In this document: one piece after another, positions 23,307 through 34,000 of the stretch | How the letters are laid out: each line of letters starts with the position of its first letter | How positions within the stretch are numbered: position 1 is the first letter of the stretch | Assembly (NCBI GenBank): GCA_003117195.1 | Contig: BDSI01000083.1 | Location: forward strand, 416,607-480,606 | Length of the DNA: 64,000 bases | From: Eudorina sp. 2006-703-Eu-15 | Taxonomy: Eukaryota; Chlorophyta; Chlorophyceae; Chlamydomonadales; Volvocaceae | Reading direction: 5' to 3' | Position numbers and translations under genes: made by a program | The notes under the pieces: model-generated | What the model was told of the DNA's origin: nothing | The model's database searches: none | What the model saw: only the letters and a program-made list of their open reading frames with translations

Positions 23307-26300
23307 AGGGCTCCATCACCGTCCGGGGAGCCATCCCCGGGGCCCCGCCGCCACTCACCGTGTTCGCGTGCTGCAGCTGCTGCGTGTACGGCTGTTGCTG
23401 CTGCCCGATGGGCCCCCGTAGGGAGGGCTCCAAGCCCTCCGCCAGTGCGGACCCCGTCGCCGCCCGATGCTGCTGCTGCTGCTGCTGGGCTGCGGCCCCG
23501 CCGCCACCGCTGCCGACGCTTGCCAGTGCCGGGCTCCTCAGCCCGCCCGCCACGCCGCCGGCTCCTCCTCCCAGAGGCGAAGCCGGTAGCGACGCGCCAG
23601 GGAGACCTGACACCCCCGGGGATGTGGTCGGGGTGCGGATCGCCGTCGTGGCTGTGGTGGTCGGGCTGGCGGTGGCAGTGGCGGTGGCAGTGGCGGTAGA
23701 CTCGGCTCCGAAACCGCTGCCGCCGTTGTGGCTCACCCGGAATGAGCCCCGCGCAGCCCCGCCGCCGTTGTGGCTGTGCCGTCGGCCGCTGGAACCCGGT
23801 TTGGACGGCCGAGGCGCCCCCATGCCATGACCGTTACCGTTGATGAGGGTTGCAACTGAGTGCTCCAGACCGAAACCGCCGCCGTGGGTGCCGTTGGCGG
23901 CCCTGGAGGCCACAAGGGAGGGGTCCGCTCCGGAACCAACTGAGGCGACCGCTGCGGCCGGCGCGGGCTGCATGTGATAGGAGCAATGGGCGCCAGGGCG
24001 GAAGAGGCCCACGCCGTGCTTTCGGCCGCGGCGCCAGCGGCCGTCGTAGGTGGACCCGTCGGCGGCGGTGAAGAGGCCAGAGCCGTCCATGCGGGCCTCC
24101 TGTTGGGCCCGGAGGAGGCGGAGGGATAGGGGTAGGGGGTCACAAAAAGCATGGAAGTCATGAACGGATAAACCAACCCGGGCGGGCAGCCTGGAGGGCA
24201 GGGACAGTGGAGGGGGTTTTAGAAATCGTAGCTTCTTTTACGTTTAATTGCTTAATTGATTGCCCGTCCGCGGACTGTCATATAAAGGATCCGTGTGCTG
24301 TGTGACGAAGGCGGAGGCCCGGAATCGATCGGGGGGCAGGCGAAGTGTCCCACTGTGCCCCAAAGCCCGCCGAACACCCCAGGCCCGCCGTACATCCCAA
24401 GCCTGTTGTACACCCAGCCCGTATCTAGGCTGTTTCTTTTCAACACCCATCCCGCCGTACTCTCGCCCCGCACCTTCCACTCCCCGTCGTACCGCTCCCC
24501 GCTGCGCCACACGAAGGTGCCCTGGCCGTGCATCTTGCCCGCCCGCCACTCGCCGTCGTACTCGTTACCGTCGGAGTACACGTAGCGGCCGGGGCCCCCG
24601 GGGAACCCCTGCTTCCACAACCTGGCGGCAGGAGGCCAGGAGCACGGGGCGGCCGGGGGAAATAGGACGTCGGTGGACGTATTCATGCTGCGCTGCCGGC
24701 AGAGCAGAGCTCCGGTGAAGAATCGGCTGTACCACGATCTCCAGCGATGCGGCGACGTCCACCCTTGTACGGGCCGATGCACTGAGTATTAAGTAGTTGA
24801 AAAGTACCGTGATTGAATATGGTAAAAACGGATGTGGAAATTGTGTGGGCATGGCAGGGCTGCAGTGAGTAAGCGCCCCCGAGTACGGGTCTCCATCAGG
24901 CCAGTCTCGCTGCCCCGCAGTCTGCCCTCCAGGGGGGAAGTCAGCGAGCCGGCTTGCATGCGGTACCGTACAACCGTACGGGGTACGGCACGCGGCCGCA
25001 CCGCTATGTTCTGCTGCATTCATTCGGCCATGACGGCGCGGTCCCTGGGCCGGACAGGTCGAGTGCGGTGCGGATCGAGCACCTACCGGGGCGGCTGGGC
25101 CTGGGCCCCTGGGAATCCCCTCCCTGGCCGCACTTACAGCTCACCCCGTGCCACCCCACTTGCCCTACATTGAGTTCAGTGCAGTGCAGTTCAGTCCAGC
25201 CCAGTCCTGACCATCCCATCCCACTCCACTCCACTCCACTCCACTCCACTCCACACCACATCCCCACTGCCACCCCATCCCATCCCAACCTTACCGCCAA
25301 CCCATTTGCATCACACACGTCCCCGCACTCACCCCTCGTACACATCCCCGCACTCACCCCTCGTACACGTCCCCGCACTCACCCCTCGTACACGTCCCCG
25401 CTGGCGTACACCTGCCTCCCCAGCCCGTGCTTCACGTCCCGCAGCCAGCCGCCCTGGTAGCGCGCCAGCCCGTCGGGTGACTCCCAAGTGCCCACTCCCG
25501 TCATGCAGCCGTCCCGCCACTCGCCTGGGGAAGGGGGGTCAGGGGAGGAACCCCGGGGTCAGGGGAGGAAGGGGGGTCAGGGGAGGAAGGGAGTCAGGGG
25601 AGGAAGGGGGTTCAGGGGAGGAAGGGGGTTCAGGGGAGGAAGGGGGGGTGAGTGGGTGTAAATCCATGTGTTGCTGAGAATGCTGCAGTGGGTGTTCGGA
25701 GCGTGCGCCCCGGAGGAGAGGCGCCCTGTCGGGGGCAGATATGCACACACTGAAGGTCTCTTCTCTGGACTCTAAACTGAACCGTTGCGCAAGCGCCGTA
25801 CACAAGTGCCGTACACAAGCGGTGGGGTCGCCCTTCCGGATTCCGGCAGAGGCCGCACACCGTCGGAGTCCGGCGGCCCGGCCCCCCGGCGGCCCCTCCA
25901 CTTCCCTTGGGGACCCCGTCCCCAAGTTAAAGGTACACGCAAACAAACATACACACACACACGTAACACATACCACACGTACACACCGTGGTAGGTGGCC
26001 CCGCTGGGCCAGGTGTATTTCCCGATGCCATGTCGTACACCCTCCTGCGGTCGAGCCACGCACACGGGGAGCCAGCTCGAAGTAACCCATCAGCGGGGCC
26101 ATCGCGGCCATCGGGGTCTCGGCAGAGGGCCGGACGCTCGTGGTTCCGGAGCAAGTACCCAAAGAGGCCACGAACGCAACCGCCGCAGCTCCATTTGGCG
26201 CGAAAGTGGGCCATGTGCGACCAGGATCCACAATGTCCATGCCGACACGCATGCGGATACCGCACCCCACACCGACCACCAGGGAGGGTGCGGCGGTTTC

Positions 26301-26590
26301 CCATCAGAGACCCACATCACATACAGCATGTGGACGATGCACCCGCGTTGACGCATGTATGTACGGCAGCTCCGCCTGGGGGCCTGGCCGTTGCCCCTCC
26401 CGTACTACGCCCCAGGTGAACGTGTGGGGTTGTGCGTTGGTGGCGTCTGTGTGCAACCATGCGTGACTTGGAGGTCGGCAGGCGTTGTTGGGGGTCTGCC
26501 CACAGCTCTGCAGGCGTCGCCCACCTTCCAACTTCCTTCAAACGCGCTGCCGTCCCCCCACGTGTATTTCCCTTCGCCGTCGGGCTGCAT
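16785..26590 (-). CDS. PIP5K: MORN-repeat phosphatidylinositol-4-phosphate 5-kinase
   Basis: Exons in transcript order: 26590-26525, 26044-25987, 25524-25383, 24621-24474, 24099-23359, 23051-22720, 22401-22198, 21906-21837, 21489-21392, 20696-20579, 20364-20209, 20066-19909, 19425-19177, 18551-18456, 18066-17793, 17263-17185, 16891-16785 (1031 aa). Residues 1 to about 165 carry MORN repeats ([32 protein letters not shown]). About 165-500 is low-complexity. The PIPK domain follows: [11 protein letters not shown]-loop-like [10 protein letters not shown] (about 647-656), FFLKTM lysine (about 666), YDLKGS (about 732), MDYSLL (about 790), VQLGVNM, IDILQ and the C-terminal [18 protein letters not shown] fusion is the plant/algal class making PtdIns(4,5)P2 at membranes. 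The intron after 22198 uses GC-AG; this join alone keeps the frame. The first ATG sits inside a MORN repeat, so an upstream exon is possible. Confidence 0.93.
16992..17014 (+). repeat. interstitial telomere-type repeats TTTTAGGG
   Basis: TTTTAGGG, TTTTAGG and TTTTAGGG lie in tandem inside the last PIP5K intron. TTTTAGGG is the known telomere unit of Chlamydomonas and relatives. The tract is too short to be a telomere and fits an interstitial insertion or break-repair scar. Confidence 0.7.
18763..18976 (+). mobile_element. dispersed repeat with (CA)n tail, copy 1
   Basis: About 173 bp starting CACAGCGGTCACCGATCC and ending CAGATATGTAACGATTC, directly followed by (AC)n to about 18976. It is nearly identical to the reverse complement of 37837-38009. 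It sits antisense in a PIP5K intron. The TGTAA near the end followed by a microsatellite suggests a retroposed, tail-primed short element. Confidence 0.6.
19053..19150 (+). repeat. diverged partial copy of the (CA)n-tailed repeat
   Basis: GAGAGTGCTTCGGAGGTCTTCCCGT and the following bases match the middle of the element at 18763-18937, but with several differences. The element ends in a short ACACACAC run. Confidence 0.45.
20890..21021. repeat. 12-bp minisatellite x11 in PIP5K intron
   Basis: About 11 perfect tandem units of AGGGCCGCTGGG lie between PIP5K exons 9 and 10. The apparent Gly/Pro-rich proteins in all frames here are by-products of the repeat. The array lies outside the reconstructed CDS. 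Confidence 0.85.
21241..21363 (+). mobile_element. dispersed repeat with (CA)n tail, copy 2
   Basis: It shares TCTCCCGTATGGGGCGG, CCCCCGGCCAG and CGGCCCGGCAGATATGTAACG with copies at 18763 and 37837. An (AC)n run follows immediately. The 5' part is diverged or truncated. It lies in the PIP5K intron just upstream of exon 9 on the genomic map. Confidence 0.55.
22198..22204 (-). promoter_or_regulatory. GC-AG int. 5' splice site of PIP5K exon 7
   Basis: Exon 7 ends ...GGCATCAG at 22198 and the intron begins GCAAGTG. Joining to the acceptor before 21906 gives LQLGIR-YSVGRI in frame, matching the family. The nearest GT alternative (four nt on) shifts the frame. This is therefore a GC-AG intron. 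Confidence 0.85.
22402..22545 (-). repeat. tandem duplication of a 3' splice region
   Basis: The intron end before PIP5K exon 7 (GTTTTAAC...CCCTCAG/AGAC) is duplicated about 70 nt upstream, with AG at 22473-22474. The upstream copy keeps the TTTTAAC branch-like motif and the CCCTCAG acceptor. Using it would bring an in-frame TAA before the normal exon. Confidence 0.6.
22628..22660 (+). other. tRNA 3'-half-like sequence (T-arm plus terminator)
   Basis: CCGGG-TTCGATC-CCGGG forms a perfect T-arm at 22629-22645, followed by TTTGGTG and a TTTT Pol III terminator. No matching 5' acceptor strand (CACCAAA) or D-arm lies upstream, so it is a tRNA fragment or SINE piece in a PIP5K intron, not a working tRNA gene. 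Confidence 0.5.
23258..23303. repeat. (GA)n microsatellite in PIP5K intron
   Basis: About 22 AG dinucleotides lie between PIP5K exons 6 and 5. On the coding strand this is a pure CT tract near the acceptor side of the intron. Confidence 0.9.
25317..25391 (-). repeat. 25-bp tandem triplication of a 5' splice site
   Basis: Three consecutive units each contain GTACGAGGGGTGAGTGCGGGG on the minus strand. The GTGAGT donor of PIP5K exon 3 (exon end 25383) therefore recurs twice more at 25-nt spacing. Because 25 is not a multiple of three, use of a distal donor would shift frame. Confidence 0.7.
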
Positions 26591-28094
26591 GACAGACGAG
26601 ATGGGATACGAGGTTGCCGGTGACGGAATAAGTCATGACTCGATTCGATTTGTTATGAATATGGCAGACGTCATTAGTTTTGTTGTGCCCGGATATGTGA
26701 GACGAGGACATAAAGGGCACCATGGGACTAGCTAGCATGTCATGCCCTTTCCGCACCCCATTCGACTTTCACATCAGCAGCAGCAATAACCTTGTACATA
26801 GCAAGGTTGATAAAATCTTCTCACCAAGCCGGATGGCGACCATGTCCCAGTGTAGACGTCGCCATTTCCGAACTGCTTGGTCCGATGGGCCGGATAGTCG
26901 TCGTCGGCCATTTCCTTATGTGCCTGTCCTTCACATGACCCTAGGCATTACATTTCATGGTAAGTCTGCACTGCGCACGTCAAGAACCCAATGCAAACTG
27001 CAGCTGGCAGAGGATAGCTGTGGATGTTCGTGACAACGCCGTTTCGTTGCATTCTCTACTGAATCAGGCACACATTATTGCAGGGCGAGCAATTCATGCC
27101 CGTGGAATGCTTCAGCGTCCCCTATAGACCCCGCCGTTATGGCCGTACCGTTATCAATTCTTCTCTTCCCCCATCATCAATTTGTTGTGAAGTACTTGAT
27201 TACCTCAATGATGATGACATTTGGCAGGGAAACTCCGTGAAACCAGCACACATTTGCCTGAGGCGCCTGGGGCGTTTCTTTGATCCGAATTACAGTTACC
27301 TGAATACCTTGTGTCGCCACTATTCGGATACTCTAGGGATAATAACTTATGCGGCCCGTAGCCGTCAGCGATAATAGGGGTGCTGGATTTGATGCAGCGC
27401 TATGGGTTACGCCCGACAATGTGCGCGCCTGCGACGTGAACAATGATTACTGCTTGCGCTGATTAACGAAGCCCGGTCGGATCGCGCGGACAAGGAAAAG
27501 GACGTAACGTTAGGCGCGCCCTTGGAATAGGAATCCTGATTGCGCTGCTCCGGAAACCACTTCTGACCTCTGGAAACGCATGACCTACACAAACTTGAAA
27601 CGCGTTTGTAACGTGTTGCTATCGCTGCAGCGCTAATCAAATAAGGTTAGGAAGGGTAGGAAGCATCGGTGACTTAGGTAGGAACAAGAGGTATATGCCA
27701 GTTTAAAGGGCGTGATTCTCATCACCATCGCAATTCGATAAGCAAGCCATACATCCATACGGTAGCCAGCTTGGCCAGCCGGGGCCAACCCCTCTCCTTG
27801 AGACTTCGACGCGCCAGACGTAAAATAGTCCTTGTATGATATTTTTGCAAGCAGCAGTTGCCGACAGTACGTTCAATTGAATGCTCACGGGCGTGTGATG
27901 GAGTGGCGATGGAAAGAGACATGTTTCGTACAGCAGTTCCGTACGCTATACTCCTTGTACAGCCATGCTTCAGATATTAGCAAAATTCACTTACATCCTT
28001 GGACAGTATTATGCTTGATAAAGCGAGGGTCGTTAAAGGATGAAATGGAACGAGTCGATGCATACATAGCTCAAGAACTTCGACCTTGAAAGCA
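26591..28094. other. divergent intergenic region PIP5K / AK7
   Basis: This contains the shared upstream region of two genes transcribed in opposite directions. It is notably AT-richer than both genes. A 91-codon plus-strand frame (ATG near 27095) has no GC3 bias and no recognisable motif, so I do not call it a gene. Confidence 0.5.
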
Positions 28095-31000
28095 ATGCCA
28101 AAGAACGTTTTTGTATATCCATGTGATAGCTTTGTAGGTCGGGCCGTTGCCAAAGCGTTTTCGGTAAGCCAGATAATACTTACATTGTTGACGAAGCTCT
28201 ACCGTCCACTGACAGCAAAACACCTAGCTTGAACCCTCACATGGAGATAAAAGCTTGACTTTACATGTATTCCACAGGCCGCGGGTCATGCTGTTTCCGG
28301 ACACGCGATCGAAGGGGGGGACGTGCCCCCTTCCGCCCATACAGTGGTGCGGGTAAGCCTATGTGGGCTTGGCATCGTCATCGATACAGCTGACACCACC
28401 GAACGACAGCAGTAGTTTGCGCCCACACGTGTTTCATGGCACAACCCTCCTCTCGCCCAACCCCCTCCACGCAGGCAACCGACAGCGATGCGGCGGTGGC
28501 TCATAAGCAGCTGCTGCTGACCGCCGATGTCGTGGTGTACGACCTGCTTGGCAACGAGCGCGCGACCCGGGACGCGGTTGTGCAGCTGGCACAGCAGCCG
28601 GTGAGGTGCGGGTGCTGCGGGTGCTCGCCCGGCGGCCGGGCGTGTTTGCTGCCTTGAGGTCTTGCCACAGGCTACCTGCAGTTGCTTTTGTGGGAGGAGC
28701 GGGGGTGGTGTGAGTAACTGGTTGAGATGCTGCAATTGGGACTGACCGGTCACGATCATCCCGTCGCGCTCCTGGAGTTGCTCCCTGCTGGCAATCCCAC
28801 CCTTGCAACCATCCCCGGCTTCACTCCGCGTCTCCGCCTGCTGCTCCCGGCTGCCCGGTCTCAACTCGCCCCGCCCCCATCTGGGTCGGCCTCGTCTGGC
28901 CCTTCCTCCCTCTCCTCACTCCGCACTCCCACTCCCCATTTCCCTGCACCCGCACCCCACTCCGGTCCGCTCCTCTCCGCCACACACACATACACACACA
29001 CAAACCCCCCCTTCAGTACGGCGGGCGAGAGGTGCTGTTCGTGGCCGTCAGCTCGCCCCTGGTCTGGGCAGCCACCCGCCCCAGCCCCTCGGAGCTCTTC
29101 GCCGCCGCGGCGGGCGCGTCGGCCGGCAGCGCCGCCACCAGCGGCATCGTCGGCGCGGCCGGCGGCGGCGCCGGCGGCGAGTGGGCCGACGGCGACGGCG
29201 CCCTCGGCTTCGGTGGCGACGGCACGGGCGGGGGCGACGGCGAGGAGGCGCCCTGGCCCGGCTCGGGCGCGGGCACGGGTTCGGGCGACGGTGAGGAGCT
29301 CGCGGACTCCATGGCGGGGTCCGGGGCCCTGGGGCCCGCTGGGAACAGCGGCAGCAGCGGGGGCGCGGGGCTGGGGGCGGCTGCTACAGTCTCCGGTGTG
29401 GACATGGCGACATTGGAGGAGGCGCTGGGTCGGCCGGGGAGTCCGGCGGTGGTGGCGCCCACGTTCCGAGCCCCGGAGGATGTGCCGCGGAGGTGGGTGT
29501 TAGATTAAAAAAGAAATTAACCCATGAAACAGGCCCAGGCGGAGGTGGGTTTGGGGAGGACGGGTATGTGGGCGGAGAGGGACTGCGCGGATTGCAACGG
29601 CGGGGGTGGGTAGGGGGCTGGCGGGAGAGGATGGGAGGGGACGGGAGGGGACGGGGTGGGTGGGTGGAGAGAGCTGGGGAGGCTGGGAGGACCCGCCGGC
29701 CGCGGGGCGGGGACGTTGAGGGCGTCCTTGGAGGGCGTCCTGTCGGCTTGCGCTGTGCGGTGGTCCGTCCGTCCGTCCCCCCGGTCCGTGGGGCGGGAGG
29801 AGGCGGCGAGCGCGCAGTCCACGCGGCGGCGTGCCCGGCATCCCTCCCTCCCCCCACCCCGTGTATTCCTCCGGGCCGCATCTCGCCGCCATTTCTTCCC
29901 CCCAACTCATCCCCCCAACTCATCCTGCCCCCTTACGCCTCCGCTTCTTGTTGCGTGGCCACCGGTTTATAACTCGTTGCCCTCGGTCCTCCCTCCTTCC
30001 CTCCCTGCCTCCCTCCTTCCCTCCCGGCTTCCCTGCCTCCCTCCCGGCTTCCCTGCCTCCCTCCCTCCCTGCCTCCCTCCCTCCCGACCCCAGGCTGGCC
30101 GCCGCCCCAGCTCGAGCTGCGCTGGCGGTGGAGCAGCTGGTGCTGCGGGCGGGTCGCAGGGGCCGGCTGCGTACGGCGGTGGTGTGCCCGGGGCTGCTGT
30201 ACGGCGAGGGCGAGGATGACTTGGTCTTTTGTAACGCATTCAAGGTGCGTTGCCGCGTGCAGGCAGGCAGGATGGGAGGGAAGGAGGGAGGCAGGAAGGC
30301 AGGGGAGGAGGGAGGCAGGGAAGGAGGGAGGCAGGGAGGGAAGGAGGGAGGCAGGAAGGCAGGGGAGGAGGGAGGCAGGGAAGGAGGGAGGCAGGGAGGG
30401 AAGGAGGGAGGAAGGAGCGCTCTTGGCACCTGTGAGAGGCGGGGTACGGCAGCATGCGGCCCCGCGTGACGCGTGCCCCCTGGAGCAGTGCGTGGTAGTG
30501 GCCCAGCTCCTGCACTCAAAAGAGGGGTACATGGCAAGACGAAAAATGATCATGCAGTATCATGTGGAACATGTGACACTCCCTGGTACCACTTCTCTCG
30601 TCTCGTCCGGTTGATGGCTGATGGCTGATGGTTGGTGGTTGATGGTTGGTGGTTGATGCAGGCCGCTTGGACCTGGCAGTGCCGCCCCGCCCGGGCCTCA
30701 CCCGCCGGCGTCCTGCCGAGCCCGCCCCCGCGCCTTCTCGTGTACGGCAAAGGCAACAACGTACTGCCCACGTTGCACGTGGCGGACTTGGCGTCGTACG
30801 TGCTGGCCTTGGCGGGCGGGCCCGCCACAGCGCCGGCCGCCGCCGCCGCCACGGGGACGCAGCCCTCCGCTGCTACCGCCACTGGCGCTCTTACTTCTGC
30901 TACTGCAGCTGCTACTGCCATGTCGGCAGCAGTGGGCGGCAGTAGCTTGCTGAGCAGCTTCAGCAACGGCGGCGTCGTCGGTGGCGGTGGCAGCAACGGC

Positions 31001-34000
31001 GGCACGTACCTGCTGGTGACGGATGGCAGTCGATGCACCCAGCTGGAGCTGGTGACGGCCATTGCGGCGGCGCTGGGGTTGGGGCCCGAGGAGGCGGCCA
31101 TCGAGTGAGTGACGAAGCGACCACTGGGCGGTGGGGCGGGGCGGGGCGGGGCGGGGTGGTGGGGGCTCGGGGCGGGGTGGGCGTGCGTGCGTGTTTTGTG
31201 GATTTGTGTGGCTTGTTGCCTTTGCTTTCCTTGACCCCCATCGCGCGCCCTCCCCTCCCCCCTCCCCCCTGGGCTGTGTTTCTTTATGTACCCCTCTCCC
31301 TGTTCCCCTGTACCCTCCTCCCCCTCCTCCAAACCCTTCAGACACATCCCGGAGTCGGAGCTGCACCTGCAGCCCCCCGCCCTGCGCAGCCGCATGCTGC
31401 TCGACCTCAGCCTCGCCACCTCCCCCCTGCCGCCCTTCACCGCCTCGCCTTTCTCCGCCACTGCCGCCACCGCCGCCGCCGGCACCGGCGCCCTCTCCGC
31501 GCCGCCCTTCTTCACGCTCTCCCGGCCCGGCGGCCTGCCCGCCCACCTGGCCGACGTCGCCGCCGAGTTCAAGGCCGCGCGCCGCCTCACGCCGCTGCGG
31601 CTGCTGGTGACGGGCCCGCCGCTCAGCGGGAAGACCCACCTGGCCCGCCGCCTGGCGCACCGGTACGGCCTCGTGTACATCAGCGTGCCGCTGCTGCTGG
31701 CGGCGGCGGCGGACCCCGCCGCGGCGGCGGCGGCGGGTCTCAGCTCCGGAACCGACCCGGCGCTGCTGCGCGCCGCGCAGGCGGAGATCTCGCTGGGTCC
31801 CACCGCCTTCCCCAACCCGAAGGAGAAGGAGAAGGACAGGGAGGGTCCGCCGCCGGGGTGGCTGCCGACCGGCGGCCGAGTGTCCGCCAAGACGCTGGGG
31901 GCGCTGCTGGCGGCGGCGCTGGCCGACCCGCGGGTCGCCGCCAACTGCCGCGGCTTCGTGCTGGACGGCTTCCCGCGCAGCGCGGCGCAGGCGCGCGCGG
32001 CGTTCTACACGCTGGCGGTGGATGAGGTGGCGGCGGCGGCGCTGGCGGCGGCGGCGGCGGAGCAGTCGCATGTGTGCGGGGAGGGAAGGGGGGCTAGGGG
32101 AACGGAGGAAGGGGAAGGGAGGAAGGGGAAGGGGGGCAAGGGGAAGAAAGGGGAAGGGGTTCCTATGAAGGGCAAACCTGCCTCGGGGGGTGGGACGGGG
32201 GGCCATTGGCGGGGGAAGTCCTAGGGGGGGGGCAGGAGGAGGGGGCCATCGGTGAATAAGCAGTACAGTGCAAGTGGTACAGCATGTGTGCCGGTACGGC
32301 ACCCGTCTGGAGTCAGACGTCCATGTGAGCAAGCCGGCCCTCCGTCCTTGGTGTGACACGCCTTCCGTAACTCCTCCGTCCGTCCTTGGAATTCGAAGTT
32401 CCGCCGGTTCCAACCGGGCAAGGCACGGACCCGTCCAGTTCTTTCGATGTCCCTGCTGGTGTAAGGTTACTAGGGTTTAGGCCTAAGGGTTTAGGCTTAA
32501 GGGTGCCTTAAGGGTTTAGGCTTAGGGTTCCCGGGGGCTGCGTCCGGTAGATTAGTTCCCGGTATCGCCCCGGCCCCCCACCTCTCCCCCCCTCTCTCCC
32601 CTTCTGCCCCCCTCTCTCCCCATTAAAAATACGTATGCCTACCAATTTCCTGTACGCCTCTCCCCCCTCGCCCCCAGGGCAAGCTGGGCGGCCACCGCGG
32701 CCACAAGGGCTCCGACCCGCACCGGGGGGTCAGCCTGGTGACCACCCCCTCCACCCCCAACCTGGCGGCCGCCGGTCTAAGCCCCGCCGTGGGGCCCGGC
32801 GGGTCCGCGGACATCTTCGAGCTGCCGCCCGCCACCAAGCTGGTGCCCAACCCGCTGACCGCCCCCACCCACGTGATCGAGCTGGAGGTGGGGGAGGAGG
32901 AGCTGAGGGCGCGGCTGGCGGCCGTGGCGGCGGCGGCGGATGAGGCGGTCACGCGGCTGACGGGTGGGTGCGGGTTTGAGGGGCGTGGGTGTGGGTGTGG
33001 GGTGGGGTGGGGTGGGGTGGGGTGGGGGGGACGGCGGCCGCGTGTGTAAAAGGAGAAAGGGAAGTCCAGCATGTCTGTGTGTGTATGTGCGCGCGGGTGT
33101 TCAAGTCAACCGCCCTGCTGTGCGATCCGCTCGACGGCCCCTGCCTCCCTGACCCCCTTACCCCCATGCTATGTCAATAGAGACAGCGAAACCGCGAAAA
33201 GTCATTCTGTCCCTGCCACCCCACCCTGACGCCCCTGCCACTCCACCCTGCCACCCTGGACCACCCTGCCACCTGCCCGCAGGCGAGACGGCTCAATCCG
33301 ATGCGGACAAGAAGGCCGCTCCGAAGCGACCTCCGGGCACCAGCGGCGGCGCGGGCGGCGGCCCCGGCGGCAAGGCCGGCGCGGGGGTGGTGCCGCGGGA
33401 GGTCTACCTGGCGGCGGCGCTGGGCCACAACGCGGAGGCGGGCTTCAACCGCCGGCTGACGGCGTACGGCAACTGGCGCGCCGACGACGCGGCCGACCTG
33501 CGCTCGCGCGTGGCCGCGGTCCAGGCGGCCTGGGAGGCGGACTGCTCGCGACTGGAAGTGGAGCGGTCGCGGCTGGAGGCGGAGGCCAGCACGCTCAAGG
33601 CCAAGCGGCGGCGCGCGCGCGCCGCCGCCGCCGCCGCCGCCGCCGGCGGGGGGGCGGGCCGCGGCGCGAACTTCGCCGCCAACGCCGACGACGAGGATGA
33701 GGTGGCTGTGGGCAACGCCCTCGACGTGGACGTCCAGCAGCAGCAGCCCGGGGTGCCGTCGGCGCCGCCGGAGCTGCCGCAGCACGGCGGCCTGATGGCC
33801 CTCAGTCTGGGGGCCGGCGGGGCGACCCACATCCGCCTCGCCAACCCGACCCTGCCGGAGGGTCCCCACGTCACCTGCCCCGTACAGCCGCCGGCGGCGG
33901 CGGCCATCCTGGCCAACGGGCCCGCCGCCGCCACGTCGGGACTCGCGGGCCCTACGTCCATCGCCATGACCGTCGCCGCGGCGGCGCAGCAGGTGCTGGC

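Noticed and set aside
27078..27374. 98-aa plus-strand frame between PIP5K and AK7
   Set aside because: There is no GC3 bias, no motif and no splice support, and it lies in a divergent promoter region.
30698..32413. 571-aa minus-strand open frame
   Set aside because: It is antisense to AK7 exons 6 and 7, Arg/Gly-rich because of GC-rich codons read backwards, and has no domain.
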